Part shown: piece after piece, positions 8,149-10,702 of the stretch | Layout of the letters: each line of letters opens with the position of its first letter | Position numbering within the stretch: position 1 is the first letter of the stretch | Assembly: GCA_902783705.1 (NCBI GenBank) | Contig: CACZSA010000390.1 | Location: 1-10,702 of the forward strand | Reading direction: 5' to 3' | From: an uncultured Ruminococcus sp. | Lineage (GTDB): Bacteria > Bacillota > Clostridia > Oscillospirales > CAG-272 | DNA: 10,702 nucleotides | Made by a program: the position numbers and the translations under genes | Notes under the pieces: model-generated | Databases searched by the model: none | The model's input: only the letters and a program-made list of their open reading frames with translations | What the model was told of the DNA's origin: nothing

Positions 8149-8168
8149 CTTTCGGACAGAAATCACAC
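8149..8168. promoter_or_regulatory. Conserved element between divergent promoters, copy 1 (candidate AraC-type operator)
   Basis: The minus strand reads GTGTGATTTCTGTCCGAAAG, nearly the same as the element before SBP-B. It sits upstream of the SBP-A -35 and ends eight bases before the -35 of the divergent araC promoter, so one bound protein could activate SBP-A and control its own gene. CGAAAG occurs twice on the minus strand, 20 bp apart: once inside the element and once just upstream of it. That spacing resembles the direct half-sites used by AraC proteins. The second repeat is not clear at the other copy. Confidence 0.6.
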
Positions 8169-8175
8169 CTTTCGC

Positions 8176-8204
8176 TTGACAAACGCGCCCGCGATTGTTA
8201 TAAA
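8176..8204 (+). promoter_or_regulatory. Promoter of the AraC-family regulator gene
   Basis: A perfect TTGACA (8176-8181), a 17-bp spacer and TATAAA (8199-8204) form a near-consensus sigma70 promoter reading toward the regulator. The core promoters of the divergent pair are about 43 bp apart, with the conserved element between them. Confidence 0.8.
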
Positions 8205-8260
8205 GAAAGCAGAGAGGATCCCCGCCCGCTCCGGTTTTTGGGCAAGGAAAGGAGACCCCG

Positions 8261-9136
8261 ATGTACTATCAGACGTTCAACTCTAATATTATGAAGCATC
8301 ACGACATCACGTACTTTGAGAACATCCGCTTCGACAAGCACCTGCATCAGGATTTTGAGCTCATGATCCCGACCTACGGCTCGATCAGCGTCACGACGGA
8401 AGACAAGAACGAGCTCCTTGTGCCGGGACAGTGCGCCCTCATCCTGTCCGACCAGATGCACGCCTACAAAACGCTCGGGACGTCGGGGTGCTTCGTGCAC
8501 GTCTTCTCACCGGACGTCGTCGGGAGCTTCGCCAAGGAGATCGCCGGAAAAGTCGGCTCGACCGCCCTGTTCCCCGTTCCGCGCTCGCTCACGAATTACT
8601 ACCTCGACGGGATCGTCACCCGGAAGGATTTCCGCCCGTTTTCGCTCAAGGGCTGCCTCTACGGGTTCCTCGCGGAATACCTCGCGTCCGTCGACCTCGC
8701 CCCGCGCAAAACGAAACAGACGACGCTCCTCTCCTCCATCTTCTCCTATATCAGCACGCATTTTACCGAAAATATCACGCTCGAGGACGTGGCGGACAAC
8801 TGCGGGTACGACGCGCATTACCTGAGCCGGGTCTTCTCCTCCGCCGTCGGGATCAATTTCAAGCGCGTCGTGAACAGCTACCGCCTCGACTACGCGCGCA
8901 CGCTGCTCCAGGAGTCCAGCCTGTCGATCACGGAGGTCGCGCTGGCGAGCGGCTTCGGCAGCGTGCGGAATTTCAACCGCGCGTTCACGGAGGAATACAA
9001 TGAGAAGCCGGCCGAACGCCTCAAGCCGCGCCCCAACAACGCATCCGCCACGTTCGTCGTGAGCGTCTACGAATCCCATCCGCCGACCCGCGTCGAAGGC
9101 TCGGGCGGCAAAAGGAACGGCCGCAAAAGCGAATAG
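8261..9136 (+). CDS. AraC-family transcriptional regulator with N-terminal cupin domain
   Basis: The 291-residue product has the standard AraC/XylS layout. Residues about 20-90 form a cupin-like sensor domain with KHLHQDFE (His27, His29, Glu33) and a later DQMHAY (His67), which normally binds a sugar or related effector. Residues about 155-255 hold the two helix-turn-helix units: ITLEDVADNCGYDAHYLSRVF (172-192) and SITEVALASGFGSVRNFNRAF (222-242), the second with the usual A-x-x-x-GF and F-x-x-x-F spacing. The C-terminal tail after residue 255 is Arg/Ser/Pro-rich and looks disordered. The ATG at 8261 is supported by AAAGGAG six bases upstream. It is divergent from the SBP-A operon, so it probably senses a product of the imported sugar and activates that operon, and perhaps SBP-B as well (inference). 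Confidence 0.93.
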   Translation: MYYQTFNSNIMKHHDITYFENIRFDKHLHQDFELMIPTYGSISVTTEDKNELLVPGQCALILSDQMHAYKTLGTSGCFVHVFSPDVVGSFAKEIAGKVGSTALFPVPRSLTNYYLDGIVTRKDFRPFSLKGCLYGFLAEYLASVDLAPRKTKQTTLLSSIFSYISTHFTENITLEDVADNCGYDAHYLSRVFSSAVGINFKRVVNSYRLDYARTLLQESSLSITEVALASGFGSVRNFNRAFTEEYNEKPAERLKPRPNNASATFVVSVYESHPPTRVEGSGGKRNGRKSE

Positions 9137-9164
9137 CCCCGTCCGAAGGAATGACGGCGGCCAA

Positions 9165-9202
9165 AAAAGTCCCTCGAACTCCTTGCGGATCGAGGGACTT
9201 TT
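9165..9202 (+). terminator. Strong intrinsic terminator after araC, potentially bidirectional
   Basis: AAAAGTCCCTCGA (9165-9177) pairs perfectly with TCGAGGGACTTTT (9190-9202) around a 12-base loop, giving a 13-bp stem ending in a T run. Because the other arm begins with an A run, it can also stop minus-strand transcripts arriving from the DHHW-like remnant. Confidence 0.9.
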
Positions 9203-9220
9203 CATCGGGTTCGATTCCGA

Positions 9221-9268
9221 TTTACGGCTTTACGGCTTTACGGCTTTACGGTTTTACGGCTTTACGGC
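9221..9268. repeat. Six-unit 8-bp tandem repeat (TTTACGGC)
   Basis: Six head-to-tail copies of TTTACGGC run without interruption. Only the fourth unit differs, ending in T instead of C. It lies between the araC terminator and the truncated minus-strand gene, and its last unit supplies the TAA stop of that gene. The unit length is not a multiple of three, so copy-number change would shift any frame read through it. It is too short and has no spacers, so it is not a CRISPR array. Confidence 0.95.
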
Positions 9269-9681
9269 AGAATCCGATCGCGGCGGAGGTCTCCGTAGAG
9301 GTCGCACATCATGCGATCGGTGTAGAGCAGGATCACGACGTCTGTGATTTTGTTGCGCTTCAGCGTGATGCCGATCTGAAAATCGCTTCTGTCCACGGCG
9401 CTGCGGAGCACTGTCTTGTCGAAATGCGAGGCGAGGGGCTCGGCGACGGCCTTTGAGAAGCTGTCCCCGATCAGGAGCAGGTTGCGGCCCGTTTCGTTCT
9501 CCTCAAACTCGATTTTTCCGTAGAACGGATAGAAGACGTCGTAATGCGACACGCCCTTGACCTTCGCTCGTCCATATCGGGTGCGCTGCCTTTCGGCGGG
9601 CTCATGGAAGCAAAGGGATTTGCCTGGGGTAGCACGCCCCGTCAGGCACCACTTGAGAATGCCTTTGCATACATTTATCAC
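9262..9681 (-). pseudogene. Truncated DHHW/SGNH-hydrolase-like gene remnant (C-terminal part only)
   Basis: The open frame would give 139 residues, of which the last 95 or so look like the end of a DHHW-type SGNH/AlgX-like protein. SHYDVFYPFYG is followed by NLLLIGDSFSKAVAEPLASHF, where GDS is the serine block of SGNH enzymes, and then KITDVVILLYTDRMM. Such proteins are usually about 350-400 residues with an N-terminal anchor and are linked to acetylation or export of surface polysaccharides. Here the whole N-terminal half is missing. The first 35 or so residues (MINVCKGILKWCLTG...) do not resemble the family, and no ribosome binding site is clear. The gene appears to have been cut by the arrival or deletion of mobile DNA on its right. 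The stop lies in the tandem repeat. Family assignment is from motif memory. Confidence 0.6.
9611..9667. other. Nested inverted-repeat element at the mobile-DNA junction
   Basis: The outer arms are CAAAGG (9611-9616) and CCTTTG (9662-9667). Inside them TGCCTG (9621-9626) pairs with CAGGCA (9643-9648), extended by GGG (9627-9629) with CCC (9638-9640) across a two-base bulge. The structure lies where the DHHW-like homology is lost. It could be the end of an element, a recombination site or a folded RNA. I do not recognise the family. Confidence 0.4.
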
Positions 9682-10346
9682 ATTCTGCTGTGAAAGTGAA
9701 TACTAACCAAAGGATCGGGCATCGGGTATTCCGGTTCAGGGCTGTCCAGCCGGACTTCCGGCTCACCGACAGGCTCCGAAGCCGCCGTTGTGGGAGTTGC
9801 GCCTCCGTCTTTCTCTGCGGTTTGTTCATCAATTCCGCGCTCCTTCATAATAGCGGCATAGTTCCGATCAATGTCGGTAATGAGCTCGGAGGATGCTTTG
9901 TTGATGGTTTCAAGGGAGGCTTTGAGCTCTTTCAGCTCCTTGTCCTTGCTCCAGCCCGTGATATAGCCGAAGCTGTTTTCCCCGGTTGCGATACCGTAAT
10001 AGGCACAGACAGCGAAGGAAACGCTCTCAGCTTCGACTTCCTCAGTGCTGCGGGATTTCCTTGCCTTTTCGGGATATGCGTCTTCATAAAACTGGCGAAG
10101 GGTCATGGAGCCTCCGTGGAAGGCCATATCGGCGTACACGTCGAGCCGCCCGCTCTCCGGCAGTTCAATGGGCTGCGCAGTGATTACGCTTCCTGCATGG
10201 TTGACAACCACACGTTCCTCCAGATACCGAAGCTCGCCGGGATCTTCATCCGAGCCGCGCAGATCGTAGCAGTACAGTCCTTCAGGCAGCTTGTGACAAT
10301 CAACGCGCCCGTTGGTGAAAAGGGCGTCCACACCGCAGATCTCCAT
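9678..10346 (-). pseudogene. Mobile-element protein remnant: LPD28-like domain joined to tail of an LtrC/ArdC-like protein
   Basis: The 222-residue frame has two parts. Residues 1 to about 93 (MEICGVDALFTNGRVDCHKLPEGLYCYDLRGSD..., with VVVNHAGSVIT) resemble LPD28, a small domain found in large polyvalent proteins of clostridial conjugative elements. Residues about 100-175 (EEVEAESVSFAVCAYYGI, SFGYITGWS, ELKELKASLETI) resemble the C-terminal segment of LtrC/ArdC-like element proteins. I expect these in separate genes or far apart, so this looks like a deletion fusion. The end (YPMPDPLVS then IHFHSRM) stops where related proteins would continue, which places the right junction near 9700. A GAGGAGGT site lies upstream, but about 17 bases from the ATG, too far for efficient starts, with a TGA in frame between. 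The gene is probably non-functional. Confidence 0.6.
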
Positions 10347-10407
10347 ATGCTCTCAAAGGTTTCACCTCCTCTCCCGTAAACGGGCCGCCACGTTTTGGGC
10401 ACAAAGA

Positions 10408-10452
10408 AAGCGTGTCCGTCAGCCCTGCGTTTCAGGGTGGGCAGACACGCTT
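10408..10452. terminator. Large two-tier hairpin between the element remnant and the Fic-like gene
   Basis: AAGCGTGTC (10408-10416) pairs with GACACGCTT (10444-10452) over nine bases. Inside, CCCTG and CAGGG form a second stem around CGTTT. The minus-strand side is followed by TTTCTTTG, so it works best as a terminator or attenuator ahead of the LPD28-like frame. The plus side has only TTATGTATTT. Confidence 0.55.
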
Positions 10453-10498
10453 ATGTATTTCATTTCCACATTGCTTTCCCTCAACGGAAAGATGTATT

Positions 10499-10561
10499 TA
10501 AGGGAATATTCCCTCAACCACTTGAAAATCCCCTTATTTTGTGTTATAATCTAAGGGAATA
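10499..10561 (+). promoter_or_regulatory. Promoter of the Fic-like gene flanked by AGGGAA-type operator candidates
   Basis: TTGAAA (10522-10527), a 17-bp spacer and a perfect TATAAT (10545-10550) form a strong promoter. A perfect 14-bp palindrome AGGGAATATTCCCT (10501-10514) lies just upstream of the -35, and TAAGGGAATA recurs at 10499-10508 and 10552-10561, flanking the promoter. A further TTCCCTCAAC copy is at 10476-10485 and repeats at 10509-10518. This looks like a repressor or autoregulatory site set. Confidence 0.7.
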
Positions 10562-10579
10562 AGTGTGGAGGGAAGGGAA

Positions 10580-10702
10580 ATGAGAATTTTCAATTATACG
10601 AAAATAAACGAACGGAAATGGGACTCGGAGCTTCTCGGTCTTATTGCCGCCATTTATAAAGAAGCCGGTAAGCAGGAGATGTATTTGAAACAGAGACCGG
10701 AA
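10580..10702 (+). CDS. Fic-family-like protein, N-terminal fragment cut by window edge
   Basis: The first 41 codons read MRIFNYTKINERKWDSELLG then LIAAIYKEAGKQEMYLKQRPE. This closely matches the opening of clostridial Fic/DOC proteins, which begin with a short N-terminal domain before the catalytic HPFx(D/E)GNGR motif. That motif would lie beyond the window, so activity cannot be judged. Fic enzymes usually transfer AMP to a target protein and often occur as toxins or regulators. The start is supported by GGAGG (10567-10571) eight bases upstream and by a strong promoter. The DNA is clearly more AT-rich than the carbohydrate locus, suggesting horizontal origin together with the neighbouring mobile-element remnant. 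Confidence 0.65.
   Translation, partial: MRIFNYTKINERKWDSELLGLIAAIYKEAGKQEMYLKQRPE

Noticed and set aside
8026..8166. Upstream extension of SBP-A giving a 538-residue protein
   Set aside because: It would place 47 extra residues before the signal peptide and would read through the promoter and the regulatory element. The ATG at 8025 has a proper ribosome site.
9221..9268. Tandem repeat considered as a CRISPR array or iteron origin
   Set aside because: Units abut without spacers and are only 8 bp. No cas, rep gene, DnaA box or AT-rich region is associated.
9690..10379. 229-codon plus-strand frame opposite the LPD28-like remnant
   Set aside because: The minus strand carries recognisable element domains, while the plus frame has no start signal or motifs.

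Overview
The window looks like chromosome of a GC-rich anaerobic Firmicute (Clostridia, probably a gut Oscillospirales/Christensenellales-like lineage). The grounds are strong AGGAGG-type ribosome binding sites, sigma70-like TTGACA/TATAAA promoters, lipobox-bearing solute-binding proteins and a clostridial-type mobile-element remnant. No tRNA, rRNA or CRISPR array was seen. The taxonomic call is inference.

Left and centre (1-8025, all on the minus strand) is a carbohydrate-utilisation locus. In transcription order it encodes: a solute-binding lipoprotein (SBP-A, 6550-8025); a large lipoprotein with a predicted six-hairpin, glycosidase-like (alpha/alpha)6 domain (4053-6545); a second, clearly paralogous solute-binding lipoprotein (SBP-B, 2370-3860); a cytoplasmic GH51 alpha-L-arabinofuranosidase (808-2349); and a secreted CBM9-like protein that runs off the left edge (1-735). 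The likely logic is capture of an arabinose-containing oligosaccharide by the two SBPs, trimming at the surface by the six-hairpin lipoprotein, import, and removal of arabinofuranosyl units inside the cell by GH51. No ABC permease or ATPase gene is in the window, so the SBPs are orphans here.

A divergent AraC-family regulator (8261-9136, plus strand) faces this locus. The most informative regulatory observation is a 20-bp element that matches at 17 of 20 positions upstream of both SBP genes (8149-8168 and 3961-3980). In each case it sits the same distance from a -35-like hexamer. The first copy lies between the divergent promoters of SBP-A and araC. This makes a small, testable regulon with the AraC protein as the obvious candidate regulator.

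Right part (9137-10702). A strong intrinsic terminator ends araC, followed by a six-unit 8-bp tandem repeat (TTTACGGC). The repeat carries the stop codon of a truncated DHHW/SGNH-like gene remnant (minus). A junction at about 9600-9705 then leads into what looks like a decayed piece of a clostridial integrative/conjugative element: an LPD28-like domain fused to the tail of an LtrC/ArdC-like protein. Beyond a large hairpin, an AT-richer segment has a good promoter and the first 41 codons of a Fic-family-like protein (plus), which runs off the right edge.
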